A stretch of 64,000 nucleotides of DNA from contig NZ_CP061008.1 in the NCBI RefSeq assembly GCF_014490035.1, positions 5,518,001 to 5,582,000 on the forward strand, given 5' to 3'. The first letter of the stretch is position 1. Each line of letters begins with the position of its first letter. Made by a program: the position numbers and the translations under genes. This DNA comes from Achromobacter xylosoxidans (GTDB lineage: Bacteria; Pseudomonadota; Gammaproteobacteria; Burkholderiales; Burkholderiaceae_B). This document shows positions 41,865 through 54,456 of the stretch, piece after piece. Below the pieces are notes generated by a model. The model did no database searches. It had not been told where the DNA came from and was given only the letters and a program-made list of their open reading frames with translations.

Positions 41865-41898
41865 CGCCCGGTAGGCGGATTTCTCCGGCTACCGGGCG
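41865..41898 (-). repeat. Large hairpin in the dnaK-dnaJ gap
   Basis: CGCCCGGTAG at 41865-41874 pairs perfectly with CTACCGGGCG at 41889-41898 around a 14-base loop. It lacks a U-run, so it probably tunes dnaK/dnaJ mRNA ratio or stability. Confidence 0.6.
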
Positions 41899-41923
41899 GC
41901 AGAGGCAGGTCAGCGCCCGGCCA

Positions 41924-43849
<1,926 letters not shown>

Positions 43850-43905
43850 GGTCGGTTACCTTGATTGAATCTATGAAAATAGGGAGAAACTTCTTGTCCC
43901 CACAT

Positions 43906-43934
43906 AACTGGGGCTGCCCGCAGGGTTTTTCAAG
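43906..43934 (-). promoter_or_regulatory. Sigma-32 (RpoH) promoter of dnaK
   Basis: On the minus strand CTTGAAA (43928-43934) is separated by 14 bases from CCCCAGTT (43906-43913), close to the heat-shock consensus CTTGAAA-N13/14-CCCCATnT. The -35 overlaps the stop codon of the thioredoxin-like gene. Confidence 0.8.
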
Positions 43935-44334
43935 ACGTCTGGCCGGATTTTTCTACAGCCGTTTCCTGCAGGCGGCGCATGGCCGCGGTGAACTGCGGCA
44001 GGCCGGGCCAGCCGGTGACGCGGCCCAGCCGCTTGCCGGCGCGGTACAGCACGAAAGTGGGGACGCCATGCAGCGAGAAGCGCCTTCCCAGCGCTTCGTC
44101 CGCGTAGACATCGGCTTCGAACCAGGTCAGCCCCAATTCCAGCAGCGCGTCCCGATGCAGCAAGGCGGTCTGCTTGAAAATATTGCAGTTATAGCAATCC
44201 TGTCCCCAGAGGAACACGCAGCGCAGATCCGTCCCCGGCGCCTGCACCACCGCCGCGTCGAATCCCTCGGTGTCGACATGGCGCATGCCGAACACCTGGA
44301 ATATCTGGGCGGGGTCGAACCGGGGATCCGTCAT
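43930..44334 (-). CDS. Thioredoxin-like protein between grpE and dnaK
   Basis: This 134-residue cytoplasmic protein has a thioredoxin fold: the redox pair CYNC in FLWGQDCYNCNIFKQTAL, then LTWFEADVYADEALGRRFSLHGVPTFVLYRAGKRLG with the cis-proline. No signal peptide is seen. Its position inside the heat-shock cluster suggests a role in thiol repair during protein stress. It lies 14 bp after grpE and is probably co-transcribed with it from the grpE sigma-32 promoter. Confidence 0.88.
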   Translation of the reverse strand: MTDPRFDPAQIFQVFGMRHVDTEGFDAAVVQAPGTDLRCVFLWGQDCYNCNIFKQTALLHRDALLELGLTWFEADVYADEALGRRFSLHGVPTFVLYRAGKRLGRVTGWPGLPQFTAAMRRLQETAVEKSGQTS

Positions 44335-44348
44335 GGCGCGCTGCCTGT

Positions 44349-44906
44349 TCAGCCCTGGCCGGCGGACACCACGACCAGCGCGGGACGCAGGGTCCGGTCG
44401 GCGATGGCATAGCCCTTTTGCAGCAACTGGACCACCGTATTGGCGGGCTGCTCCGCGGGGATGGACGAAATGGCTTGGTGCTGGTGCGGATCGAACTTGT
44501 CGCCCTGCGCCGGCGCGATTTCCTTGAGCAGATTGCGCTCGAAGGCGGCCGTCAGCTGCTTCAGGGTCACTTGGACGCCTTCGCTCAGGGTTTCAACGGT
44601 TTGCTCGGGCTGGGCCAGGGCAGCTTCCAGGCTGTCCTTGACCGGGACCAGGCTTTCCGCGAACGACTCGATACCGAACTTGCGCGCCTTGGACACATCT
44701 TCCTGGGCGCGGCGGCGCACGTTTTCGGCTTCGGCCCGAATGCGCAGAAGCTGGTCCTGCTGCTCATTGACGGTAGCCTGGGCCGCGTCCAGCTGGGCGC
44801 GCAACTCGTTCAGCTCGGCCTGCACGGCGTCCTCGGCGGCGGAGGCCGCATCGGCGTTCTGGCCGACTTCGGGCGTCTGATCTACAGGCTCGTTGGGTGC
44901 CGTCAT
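44349..44906 (-). CDS. grpE: Nucleotide exchange factor GrpE
   Basis: This 185-residue DnaK co-factor releases ADP. It has an acidic N-terminal tail, a long coiled coil ([38 protein letters not shown]), a four-helix region, and the beta domain [45 protein letters not shown] chose the ATG at 44906 (MTAPNEPV), which has GGAGG upstream, over the longer frame. Confidence 0.96.
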   Translation of the reverse strand: MTAPNEPVDQTPEVGQNADAASAAEDAVQAELNELRAQLDAAQATVNEQQDQLLRIRAEAENVRRRAQEDVSKARKFGIESFAESLVPVKDSLEAALAQPEQTVETLSEGVQVTLKQLTAAFERNLLKEIAPAQGDKFDPHQHQAISSIPAEQPANTVVQLLQKGYAIADRTLRPALVVVSAGQG

Positions 44907-44942
44907 GGGGAATCCTCCAAAAAGTATGGCTTTCGCAGACAT

Positions 44943-44970
44943 GAATGGGGGCCAATACCCCTATTTCAAG
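44943..44970 (-). promoter_or_regulatory. Sigma-32 (RpoH) promoter of grpE
   Basis: On the minus strand CTTGAAA (44964-44970) is separated by 13 bases from CCCCATTC (44943-44950), nearly a perfect heat-shock promoter. It ends about 37 bp before the grpE start. Confidence 0.88.
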
Positions 44971-45134
44971 CCCGGGAAAGCAAATATTCCCTGACGGCGC
45001 CGGGTAAGAGAGGCAGGCGGAATGTAGTCAAAAATCCGCCCAATTTCTGCCAATTGCCGTCAAATATCAGACTGCAAGCATAAATTCAACACTTCCCGAC
45101 GCCATCCGGCAAATGGCGGACGCCCTCCGGCAGG

Positions 45135-46479
<1,345 letters not shown>

Positions 46480-46518
46480 TCCCCTTCCTCCGCAAGGAGG
46501 ACGTAGCTTCGGATGGAC

Positions 46519-47523
46519 CTACTGGTTGTGGCTGAGGGCGTTGGACAGCAAGCGCGCCGTGATATCCACGATGGGAATGACGCGTTCGTAGGCCATGCGC
46601 GTGGGACCGATCACGCCCAGGGTACCCACGACCTTGCCGTCCACGCCGTAAGGCGCGGTGATGACCGAGACCTCTTCCATCGGCACCAGCTGCGAATCGC
46701 CGCCGATGTAGATCTGCACGCCCTGGGCCCGGGTGGACACGTCCAGGAGCTGCAGCAGGTCGGTTTTTTTCTCGAACAGCGAAAACATCTTGCGCAGGCG
46801 GTCCATGTCGGAGGCGATGTCGGTCACGTCCAGCAGCTTGCGCTCTCCGGAGATGACCATGGCGTCGCCGTCTTCAGCGGCTTCCGCGCTGGCTTCGACC
46901 GCGGCCTGCATCAGGCGCGAGATATCCTCGCGCAATTGCGCCAGTTCGGTCGACAGGGTTTGCCGCACGACATTGAAAGACTTGCCGGCGAAATGCATGT
47001 TGAAGAAATTGCCGGCTTCCAGCAGTTCCGCTTCGGCATAGTCGCGCTGCACGAAAAGAATTCGGTTCTGGACATCGCCGTCAGGCGTGACGATGATGAG
47101 CAGCACGCGCTTGTCGGACAGGCGAATGAATTCGATCTGGCGGAAAACCTGGGCGCGCTTGGGCGTGAGCACCACGCCCGCGAACTGGGTCAGGTTGGAC
47201 AGCAGGGCCGCTGCGGCGTTGACGGCGCGCGTGGGTTCGGCGGCCGCCAGCATCTCGCCCATGTTGTGCGGTTCGAGCTGGTAGGACTGCACCGCCAGCA
47301 ACGAATCGACGAACATGCGGTATCCCCGCGGCGTGGGCACGCGGCCGGCGGAGGTGTGCGGGCTGTGGATCAGTCCCAGTTCTTCGAGATCCGCCATCAC
47401 ATTGCGGATCGTGGCCGGGGACAAGTCGAATACTTTCGATAGCGTCCGCGAGCCGACTGGCTGCCCATCGGCGATATAGCGTTCGATCAACGCTTTCAGT
47501 AGTGCGCGTGCGCGGTCATCCAT
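46519..47523 (-). CDS. hrcA: Heat-inducible transcription repressor HrcA
   Basis: This 334-residue repressor binds CIRCE elements, typically in front of groESL. It has an N-terminal winged helix ([20 protein letters not shown], then [28 protein letters not shown] and [16 protein letters not shown]) and a GAF-like dimerisation domain. No CIRCE dyad is seen in this window, so its targets lie elsewhere. It diverges from nadK across 141 bp. Confidence 0.96.
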   Translation of the reverse strand: MDDRARALLKALIERYIADGQPVGSRTLSKVFDLSPATIRNVMADLEELGLIHSPHTSAGRVPTPRGYRMFVDSLLAVQSYQLEPHNMGEMLAAAEPTRAVNAAAALLSNLTQFAGVVLTPKRAQVFRQIEFIRLSDKRVLLIIVTPDGDVQNRILFVQRDYAEAELLEAGNFFNMHFAGKSFNVVRQTLSTELAQLREDISRLMQAAVEASAEAAEDGDAMVISGERKLLDVTDIASDMDRLRKMFSLFEKKTDLLQLLDVSTRAQGVQIYIGGDSQLVPMEEVSVITAPYGVDGKVVGTLGVIGPTRMAYERVIPIVDITARLLSNALSHNQ

Positions 47524-47664
47524 AACAAGTATTTTAGGGAATCTTTTTCAATTGAGGCGATTTTTGTCCCGCAAGCACATATGCGGCCCCATATAATCGG
47601 CTAAACCGCCCATTCCGGGCAGGTTTCGGCTTCTGGTCCGGCCTTTTTTGATACGCAAGCAGCC

Positions 47665-48564
47665 ATGCATTTTCCTACCGTAGCCCTGATCGGCAGATAC
47701 CAGGACACCGGCCTGGACACACCGCTGAGAGCACTCGCCCACGCGCTGACGCAAGCGGGCCGGCAGGTGCTCATCGATGCGGACACGGCGCGCAACACCG
47801 GGCTGACCGAATACCCCGTCGCCACGCTCGAGGAAATCGGCAAGACCGCGTCGCTGGCCGTCGTCATGGGCGGCGACGGCACCGTGCTGGGCGCCAGCCG
47901 CCACCTCGCTCCTTATGGCATGCCGCTGGTCGGCATCAACCACGGACGCCTGGGCTTCATCACCGACATCGCGTTGCAGGACGCGCACGGCGCCCTGGCG
48001 CGCGTGCTCGAAGGCAGCTTCCAGATCGAGGAACGCATGCTGCTCGAAGGCAGCGTGTGGCGTGGCGACCAGAAGATGTACTCCGCGTCCGCGCTGAACG
48101 ACGTGGTGCTGAACCGCGCGGGACGCGGCGGCATGATCGAAGTGCGGGTCGAGCTGGACGGCGCGTTCATGTACACGCAGCGCGCCGACGGCCTGATCAT
48201 CGCCACCCCCACGGGCTCCACCGCGTACGCGCTGTCGGCCAACGGCCCCATCCTGCATCCGGGCATGAACGCCATGGTGCTGGTGCCCGTGGCGCCGCAG
48301 ACGCTGTCCAACCGCCCCATCGTCATTCCCGACAGCGGCGTGCTGAACATGACGCTCACGGCCATGGGCCGCGTGGAAGTCGGCGCCAGCGTGCATTTCG
48401 ACATGCAGACCTGGTCCGACCTGCAGCCGGGCGACCGCATCGTCGTACAGCGCGCGCCCTATACCATCCGCTTCGTGCATCCCGAAGGCTACAGTTTCTT
48501 CTCCACCCTGCGCCGCAAGCTGCACTGGAACCTGATGCCCGAAGCCTCCGACAACGTAGAGTAG
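47665..48564 (+). CDS. nadK: NAD kinase
   Basis: This 299-residue enzyme phosphorylates NAD to NADP. It has the phosphate-binding GGDGTVLGASRH, then NHGRLGFITDI and TPTGSTAYALSANGPILHP, all diagnostic. It is followed 13 bp later by recN, a common arrangement in this order of bacteria. Confidence 0.97.
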   Translation: MHFPTVALIGRYQDTGLDTPLRALAHALTQAGRQVLIDADTARNTGLTEYPVATLEEIGKTASLAVVMGGDGTVLGASRHLAPYGMPLVGINHGRLGFITDIALQDAHGALARVLEGSFQIEERMLLEGSVWRGDQKMYSASALNDVVLNRAGRGGMIEVRVELDGAFMYTQRADGLIIATPTGSTAYALSANGPILHPGMNAMVLVPVAPQTLSNRPIVIPDSGVLNMTLTAMGRVEVGASVHFDMQTWSDLQPGDRIVVQRAPYTIRFVHPEGYSFFSTLRRKLHWNLMPEASDNVE

Positions 48565-48577
48565 TAAGCGCCCCGAC

Positions 48578-50233
48578 ATGCTGCGCACCCTGCATATCCG
48601 CGACTTCGTCATCGTCGAACAGACCGAGATCCATTTCGGCCCCGGCTTCACCGTCTTTTCCGGCGAGACCGGCGCGGGCAAATCCATCCTGGTGGACGCG
48701 CTGGCGCTCGCGCTGGGCGAACGCGGCGACGCCAGCATGCTGCGCGAGGGCGCGCCGCGCGCCGACATCACCGCGGTCTTCGATACCCCCAAGGGCCTGA
48801 TCGCCTGGCTGCAAGAACGCGAGATCGACGCCGACACGGAACTGTCCTTGCGCCGCGTCATCGATGCCCAGGGCCGCAGCCGCGCCTACATCAACGGCAC
48901 GCCCGCGACCGTGGCGCAATTGCGCGAACTGGGCGACAGCCTGGTCGATATCCACGGCCAGCACGCGCACCAGAGCCTGATGCGCGCCGACGCCCAGCGC
49001 GATCTGCTGGACGCCCACGGCGGCCACGGCGAATTGCGCACCGCGGTCGGCCAGGCCTGGAAGCAATGGCGCGCGCTGGCGCGCCAGCTGGAATCCGCCG
49101 AAAAGGACGCCGCAAGCCTGGCTACCGAACGCGACCGCCTGCAATGGCAGGTCGACGAGCTCGACCAGCTGAATCTCGGCCCCGACGAATGGGATGCGCT
49201 GCAGTCCGAGCACACGCGCCTGTCGCACGCGCAATCCCTGCTGGACGGCGCCAACCAGATCCTCGAAGGGCTGGACGGCGAAGGCGATTCCGCGCACCAC
49301 CGGCTCACCTCGGCCAACCACCGCATCCAGCAGATGCTGCGCCACGATCCCGGCCTGCAAGGCGTCTACGACGAACTGGAATCGGCCCGCATCGCGATCA
49401 GCGAGGCCGTCTCCGACCTGAACAACTACGTCAGCCGCGTCGATCTCGATCCGCAGCGGCTGGTGGCGGTCGAGGCGCGCCTGGGCCTGGTATTCGAAAC
49501 CGCTCGCAAATTCCGCGTCGAGCCCGACGCGCTTTGCGAGCTGCGCGACACGCTGCACGCCCAGCTTGCGGCGCTGCAGGCCGCAGGCGACATCGACGCC
49601 CTGCGCGCCCAGGCGCAGGCCGCACAGGCGCAATACGACGCCGCGGCGACCAAGCTGACGACCGCACGCCGCAAGATCGCCAAGGACCTGGGCAAGCAGG
49701 TCACGCGGGCCATGCAGACGCTGGCCATGCAGGGCGGCAAGTTCGAACCCACACTGGCCGAATCGGCGCCCTCCGCGCATGGCAACGAACAGGTCGAATT
49801 CCTGGTGGCCGGCCATGCCGGCACCACGCCGCGGCCGCTGGCCAAGGTGGCATCGGGTGGCGAACTGTCGCGGATTTCGCTGGCGCTGTCCGTCATCGCC
49901 AGCCGCGCCGCGCGCGTGCCCACACTGATCTTCGACGAAGTCGACAGCGGCGTGGGCGGCGCGGTGGCCGAGGCCGTCGGCAAGCTGCTGCGCGAACTCG
50001 GCGAACGCCATCAGGTGCTGTGCGTGACCCACCTGCCCCAGGTCGCGGCCTGCGCCAACAACCAGTTCCTGGTCAGCAAGGCGGAATCGCGCGGCGCCAC
50101 CCGCTCCAGCATCGAAGAACTGGACGCGCCCTCCCGCGTGGAGGAAATCGCGCGCATGCTGGGCGGAATCAAGCTCACCGCGACCACCCGCGAACACGCC
50201 CGCGAGATGCTGGAAGGTTTCGGGCAGAACTGA
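48578..50233 (+). CDS. recN: DNA repair protein RecN
   Basis: This 551-residue SMC-like ATPase acts in double-strand break repair. Walker A is GETGAGKSILVDALALALG near residue 30, a long central coiled coil separates the halves, and the C-terminal half has the signature ASGGELSRISLALSVI and Walker B LIFDEVDSGVGG. It is co-transcribed with nadK. Confidence 0.97.
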   Translation: MLRTLHIRDFVIVEQTEIHFGPGFTVFSGETGAGKSILVDALALALGERGDASMLREGAPRADITAVFDTPKGLIAWLQEREIDADTELSLRRVIDAQGRSRAYINGTPATVAQLRELGDSLVDIHGQHAHQSLMRADAQRDLLDAHGGHGELRTAVGQAWKQWRALARQLESAEKDAASLATERDRLQWQVDELDQLNLGPDEWDALQSEHTRLSHAQSLLDGANQILEGLDGEGDSAHHRLTSANHRIQQMLRHDPGLQGVYDELESARIAISEAVSDLNNYVSRVDLDPQRLVAVEARLGLVFETARKFRVEPDALCELRDTLHAQLAALQAAGDIDALRAQAQAAQAQYDAAATKLTTARRKIAKDLGKQVTRAMQTLAMQGGKFEPTLAESAPSAHGNEQVEFLVAGHAGTTPRPLAKVASGGELSRISLALSVIASRAARVPTLIFDEVDSGVGGAVAEAVGKLLRELGERHQVLCVTHLPQVAACANNQFLVSKAESRGATRSSIEELDAPSRVEEIARMLGGIKLTATTREHAREMLEGFGQN

Positions 50234-50289
50234 AGCGCTGGCCGGCCTTGTTACGGCGGAGCACAGAAAAAAGGGCCGATTCGCGCCAT

Positions 50290-50320
50290 AAAAAAATCCC
50301 CTTCATATTGAAGGGGATTT
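50290..50320. terminator. Terminator between convergent recN and fur
   Basis: AAATCCCCTTCA at 50294-50305 pairs with TGAAGGGGATTT at 50309-50320 over a 3-base loop. The A-run on the left makes it strongest for the fur transcript. Confidence 0.88.
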
Positions 50321-50372
50321 GGATCTTACGGACCCGCCGCGAGCGTAGCCGCGGGTCGTATGCAGGGCCGGG

Positions 50373-50792
50373 TCAGCGGCCCTTCATGCAGCTGCCGCAA
50401 ATGCCGTACAACACCATGGCGTGGCTTTCCAGCGCGAAGGCGTTGTCCTTGGCAATCTTTTGCTGGCGCTTCTCGATCTCGGGATCCGAAAACTCGACCA
50501 CCTTGCCGCAATTCGTGCAAATCAGGTGATCATGGTGATCGCCGTCGTTGAGCTCGAACACCGCCTTGCCGCTGTCGAACTGGCTGCGGGCAAGGATGCC
50601 GGCCTGTTCGAACTGGGTCAGGACGCGGTAGACGGTTGCCAGCCCGATTTCGACGTTTTCGCCGATCAGGGCGCGATAGACGTCTTCGGCGCTCAGGTGC
50701 CGTTGGTCCGATTTCCGGAAAATATCAAGAATTTTCAGGCGGGGAAACGTCGCCTTCAAACCCATGTTCTTCAGTTCGCTTTGGTCGCTCAT
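50373..50792 (-). CDS. fur: Ferric uptake regulator Fur
   Basis: This 139-residue iron-responsive repressor has a winged helix ([41 protein letters not shown]), the metal-binding [18 protein letters not shown], and a C-terminal CGSC. I chose the ATG at 50792 ([13 protein letters not shown]), the usual Fur start, over an upstream one at 50822. It diverges from bamE, a common arrangement. Confidence 0.97.
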   Translation of the reverse strand: MSDQSELKNMGLKATFPRLKILDIFRKSDQRHLSAEDVYRALIGENVEIGLATVYRVLTQFEQAGILARSQFDSGKAVFELNDGDHHDHLICTNCGKVVEFSDPEIEKRQQKIAKDNAFALESHAMVLYGICGSCMKGR

Positions 50793-50938
50793 GGTGTAAT
50801 CGCTCTCCGTCCGCGTTGGCATGGGCAGGATAGGTTCACCGCGAGCCGGCTCACCGAAATCATGCCGCCACGCGGAACTATCCTTATGAAACCTTTATGA
50901 TAACGGTTTTGTCTGCTTCCAAATAATAGGGGCGCGTA

Positions 50939-51481
50939 GTGTCCATGATTGCACGAATTCCCTCCCGCTCGCTGAAGACCGGCCTGGCAGTGGCCGCTCT
51001 GGCCGTCGCCCTGGCTGGATGCTCGGGGGACAAGTGGGGCTTCCCCTACAAGGCCGGCGTCCAGCAAGGAAACTGGATCACCCAGGAACAGGTCGCCCTG
51101 CTGCAGCCTGGCATGACGCGCGAACAGGTGCGCTTCGCCCTCGGCAGCCCGACGCTGACCAGCGTGCTGCACGCCAACCGCTGGGACTACCCCTACTACT
51201 ACAAGCCTGGCTACGGCGACGCCCAGGAACGCAAATTCACCGTCTGGTTCGAAAACGACCGGCTGACCCGCTGGGAAGGCGACAAGCAGCCTGAGCTGCA
51301 GCCTTACCAGATCAATACGCCCGACGCCGTCGCCGACGAAAAGGCGGACAAGCGCCTCATCGAAGACGAAACCCGCCAGAAGGAAGAGGAAGACCAGCGC
51401 AAGCGCGACTCCGCCGCCCCGGTCAGCCCCCTCAACCAGTACCCTGGCCAGCCCGGCAACGCCCCCGAGCCGCTCAAGTAA
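50939..51481 (+). CDS. bamE: Outer-membrane assembly lipoprotein BamE (SmpA/OmlA)
   Basis: This 180-residue lipoprotein of the BAM complex has a signal peptide with the lipobox LAGC. The SmpA/OmlA core reads GNWITQEQVALLQPGMTREQVRFALGSP and WDYPYYYKPGYGDAQERKFTVWFEND. The tail (about residues 130-180) is charged and likely disordered, longer than in E. coli. AGGGG lies 6 bases before the GTG at 50939; the ATG at 50945 is a possible alternative. Confidence 0.94.
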   Translation: MSMIARIPSRSLKTGLAVAALAVALAGCSGDKWGFPYKAGVQQGNWITQEQVALLQPGMTREQVRFALGSPTLTSVLHANRWDYPYYYKPGYGDAQERKFTVWFENDRLTRWEGDKQPELQPYQINTPDAVADEKADKRLIEDETRQKEEEDQRKRDSAAPVSPLNQYPGQPGNAPEPLK

Positions 51482-51496
51482 CACCAAGGACTATCT

Positions 51497-52288
51497 ATGC
51501 GTATCGCAATTGCCGGCGCCAGCGGCCGTATGGGCCAAATGCTGATCGAAGCCGTCCTGAACGCCTCCGGCCTGCAGCTCGCAGTGGCGCTGGACCGCCA
51601 GGGCTCGGCGGCGCTGGGCCAGGACGCCGGCGCGCCGCTGGGCAAGCAGACGGGCGTGGCCATCACCGATGACCTCGACGCTCTGGCCCTGGCCGACTGC
51701 CTGATCGACTTCACCCGTCCGGAAGGCACGCTCGAACACCTGCAGGCCTGCGTCAAGCACGGCGTGAACGCCGTCATCGGCACCACCGGTTTCGACGACA
51801 ACGGCCGCGCCGCGATCGAAGTCGCCGCCCAGAAGATCGGCATCGTCTTCGCGCCCAACATGAGCGTGGGCGTGAACGCCACGCTCAAGCTGCTGGACAT
51901 GGCCGCGCGCATCCTGAACTCCGGCTACGACGTCGAAGTCTTCGAAGCGCACCACCGCAACAAGGTCGACGCGCCTTCGGGCACCGCGCTGAAAATGGGC
52001 GAAACCATCGCTTCGGCCTGGAACGTGGCCCTGCCGGACGTCGCCACCTGGAGCCGCCATGGCGATACCGGCGTGCGCAAGCCCGGCACCATCGGCTTCT
52101 CCGTGCTGCGCGGCGGCGACATCGTCGGCGACCATACCGTGTCCTTCTGCGGCACCGGCGAACGCATCGAGATCACGCACCGCTCGGCCAGCCGCGCCAC
52201 CTACGCGGAAGGCGCCCTGCGCGCCGCCCGTTTCCTGGAAGGCAAGCACAACGGCCTGTACGACATGCAATCGGTGCTGGGCCTCTGA
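51497..52288 (+). CDS. dapB: 4-hydroxy-tetrahydrodipicolinate reductase
   Basis: This 263-residue NAD(P)H-dependent enzyme of lysine and diaminopimelate synthesis has the N-terminal nucleotide fold [14 protein letters not shown], the GTTGF motif, and the catalytic [16 protein letters not shown]. It follows bamE by 15 bp. The end is marked by a long terminator shared with convergent murB. Confidence 0.97.
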   Translation: MRIAIAGASGRMGQMLIEAVLNASGLQLAVALDRQGSAALGQDAGAPLGKQTGVAITDDLDALALADCLIDFTRPEGTLEHLQACVKHGVNAVIGTTGFDDNGRAAIEVAAQKIGIVFAPNMSVGVNATLKLLDMAARILNSGYDVEVFEAHHRNKVDAPSGTALKMGETIASAWNVALPDVATWSRHGDTGVRKPGTIGFSVLRGGDIVGDHTVSFCGTGERIEITHRSASRATYAEGALRAARFLEGKHNGLYDMQSVLGL

Positions 52289-52300
52289 AGCCCTCGCCTG

Positions 52301-52334
52301 CAAGAAAAAGGACCCTGCGGGGTCCTTTTTCTTG
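52301..52334. terminator. Bidirectional terminator between dapB and murB
   Basis: A perfect 15-bp stem (52301-52315 with 52320-52334) over the tetraloop TGCG contains AAAAAGGACCC and GGGTCCTTTTT, giving U-runs on both strands. Confidence 0.93.
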
Positions 52335-52350
52335 CCCGGCCCAAACGACC

Positions 52351-53397
52351 TCACACCACCACGGGTTCCGGTTCAAGCCGCACGCCGTAGCGCTCGGACA
52401 CCGCCGCCTGGATGGCATGCGCCAAGCCCATGATGTCGGCTGCCGTGGCCCCGCCGCGGTTGACCAGCACCAGGGCCTGGCGCTCATGCACGCCTGCGGC
52501 CCCCAGCGAGCGGCCCTTCCAGCCGCATTGGTCTATCAGCCAGCCGGCTGCGAGCTTGTAGCCGCCATCGGGCTGGGCGTAAGACACCAGGCCGGGAAAA
52601 CGCTCCAGCAGCCCGTCCCGCACTTGCGCCGACACGATGGGGTTCTTGAAAAAGCTGCCTACGTTGCCCGTCACCGCCGGATCGGGCAGCTTGGCGCGGC
52701 GGATCTCACACACCGCGTCGAAGATGTCTCGGGCGGCTGGCTGCCCCGCCGCCAGCCGCGCGTGGCGCTGCAGGTCGGGGTAACCCAGCACCGGCCGCCA
52801 CGGCCGGGGCAAGGCGAAACGCACGCTCACGATGACCCACCGTCCGGACTCGTCGTGCTTGAACACGCTGTCGCGATAGGAAAAGCGGCAATCGGCCACG
52901 CTCATTTCGACCTGGCGGCCTGCGCGCACGTCCCAGGCGGTCAGGCTGTGGAAGCGTTCCTGCAGTTCGACGCCGTAGGCGCCGATATTCTGCACCGGCG
53001 CCGCGCCCACCGTACCCGGGATCAACGCCAGGTTTTCCAGCCCGTCCCAGCCCTGGTTCACGCAGGTTTCGACAAAGCCGTGCCAGGTCTCACCGCCCGC
53101 CGCCTCGATCAGCCAGGCATCCGGCCGGGCTTCCAGCAGGCGCACGCCCTTGAACGCGACGCGCGCCACCAGTCCCGGCACCTGGCTCGGCAACACCAGA
53201 TTGCTGCCCCCGCCCAGCACCAGCAGGGAGGACGCCTCGTGCGCCAGCTGCGACAGCGCCGGCAGCTGCGCCGCATCCTCCAGGGTCACAAAGGCCCCGG
53301 CCCGCGACGCCAGGCCCAGCGTATTCAACCGGGTGAGATCCTGGCTAACGGGAGACAAGTCGGGGGACGGAAGGACTTTGGAGGAAGAATTTGACAT
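52351..53397 (-). CDS. murB: UDP-N-acetylenolpyruvoylglucosamine reductase
   Basis: This 348-residue type I MurB reduces the enolpyruvyl group in peptidoglycan synthesis using NADPH and FAD. It has [44 protein letters not shown], the proton-donating serine in [10 protein letters not shown] and the terminal glutamate in RLEPEPVVV. It begins 229 bp from tRNA-Gly. Confidence 0.96.
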   Translation of the reverse strand: MSNSSSKVLPSPDLSPVSQDLTRLNTLGLASRAGAFVTLEDAAQLPALSQLAHEASSLLVLGGGSNLVLPSQVPGLVARVAFKGVRLLEARPDAWLIEAAGGETWHGFVETCVNQGWDGLENLALIPGTVGAAPVQNIGAYGVELQERFHSLTAWDVRAGRQVEMSVADCRFSYRDSVFKHDESGRWVIVSVRFALPRPWRPVLGYPDLQRHARLAAGQPAARDIFDAVCEIRRAKLPDPAVTGNVGSFFKNPIVSAQVRDGLLERFPGLVSYAQPDGGYKLAAGWLIDQCGWKGRSLGAAGVHERQALVLVNRGGATAADIMGLAHAIQAAVSERYGVRLEPEPVVV

Positions 53398-53625
53398 GGG
53401 TGCTGCGGATTGCTATAGTTTCTGTCTTCGCTCATATTACTTGATTGAGTGCTTGCCCTGAATTTCGGGCTTTGTTCGAAAACTGCTTGCAGTGAGCAAA
53501 TCCAAATAAGTCCAGGCCAAGACAAGCTCAAAAAAATCATGTAGAATGCGCGCCTTCTGATCGATAACCAAGTTGATCAGAGTGAATAAGAAAACAGGTT
53601 CTGGCTGTTCAAGTGCAGAACCCAT

Positions 53626-53701
53626 GCGGGAGTAGCTCAGTTGGTAGAGCGCAACCTTGCCAAGGTTGAGGTCGCGAGTTCGAGACTCGTCTCCCGCTCC
53701 A
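53626..53701 (+). tRNA. tRNA-Gly (anticodon GCC)
   Basis: The acceptor GCGGGAG (53626-53632) pairs with CTCCCGC (53691-53697), followed by T and an encoded CCA. The D-arm GCTC...GAGC, anticodon stem CAACC/GGTTG with loop TTGCCAA, and T-arm with TTCGAGA are all intact. Confidence 0.97.
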
Positions 53702-53740
53702 AATTTTGATTTCCAGATCTTTTCTGGAAATTCTTGAGAA

Positions 53741-53762
53741 AGGGCCCTCCGGGCCCTTTTTT
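53741..53762 (+). terminator. Terminator after tRNA-Gly
   Basis: AGGGCCC at 53741-53747 pairs with GGGCCCT at 53751-53757, followed by six Ts. A weaker hairpin (TTTCCAGA with TCTGGAAA, near 53711-53730) precedes it. Confidence 0.88.
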
Positions 53763-53986
53763 CATTTCTGCTCGAAAATCGGGCATTTCTCCACGCTGCC
53801 TGCGGCCATATCGCGCCGCCCCTCTCCGGCACGAATCCCCTAGCCGCCACGCACGCGGCCTATGACATACACGCCCCTTGGCCTGCGCCATTCATCCTGG
53901 ACGCCAGGACAATTTTCGTGGATTCGAGGAAGTCCACGCCCTGCCCGGCTTGCGTACCATTCATTACGTCCTAGGACAAAGAAAGC

Positions 53987-54060
53987 GGCGCGGTGGCAGA
54001 GTGGTCATGCGGCAGATTGCAAATCTCCTGAGGTTGGTTCGATTCCAGCCCGCGCCTCCA
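53987..54060 (+). tRNA. tRNA-Cys (anticodon GCA)
   Basis: The acceptor GGCGCGG (53987-53993) pairs with CCGCGCC (54050-54056), followed by T and an encoded CCA. The anticodon loop TTGCAAA and the T-loop TTCGATT are clear. Confidence 0.95.
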
Positions 54061-54138
54061 AGACCAGCCTGGCATGTCGGCCCATAGGGTACGGGTGCCG
54101 GGACGCAGCCGCCCTGGCGGCACGCCAAGGAGATCGCC

Positions 54139-54372
54139 TTGATTCAAGTCACCCTGTTCCACGACGGCTGCAATCTCTGCCTGGGCATAGACCGCAGCAT
54201 GGCCGCCGCCTTCGCGACGCCGCTGCACCGCTACGAATCATTCGACCTCGCGCGGCAGCCCGAGTCCGCCGCCCAGGCCAAGGCGCTCGGCATCACCCGC
54301 CTGCCGTCCCTCGTCATCGATGACCGCGTGCTGCGCCTGGAGGATCACTCCCCCATCGAGCACTACGCCTGA
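54139..54372 (+). CDS. Small thioredoxin-like protein
   Basis: This 77-residue protein has a CxxC pair in LFHDGCNLCLGIDRSM and a later RLPSLVIDDRVLRLEDH with the cis-proline position of a thioredoxin/glutaredoxin fold. It starts with TTG at 54139 behind a clear AAGGAG. It lacks a signal peptide and lies just before the catalase gene, so a role in peroxide or thiol stress is plausible but unproven. Confidence 0.72.
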   Translation: MIQVTLFHDGCNLCLGIDRSMAAAFATPLHRYESFDLARQPESAAQAKALGITRLPSLVIDDRVLRLEDHSPIEHYA

Positions 54373-54456
54373 CCCCCGCGTGGCCGGATCCGGGCCCGCT
54401 GCGACGCACCCGCTCTTGAAGGCCGCTGCCCCGTTGAACCATGCAAGGAGCCCATC

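Noticed and set aside
53637..53891. 84-residue minus-strand frame between the tRNA genes
   Set aside because: It runs through the tRNA-Gly gene and its terminator and has no ribosome-binding site or recognisable motif.
53398..54138. Integration site at the tRNA genes
   Set aside because: Both tRNAs are intact, there is no integrase gene or duplicated tRNA 3' end nearby, and the flanks are core genes.
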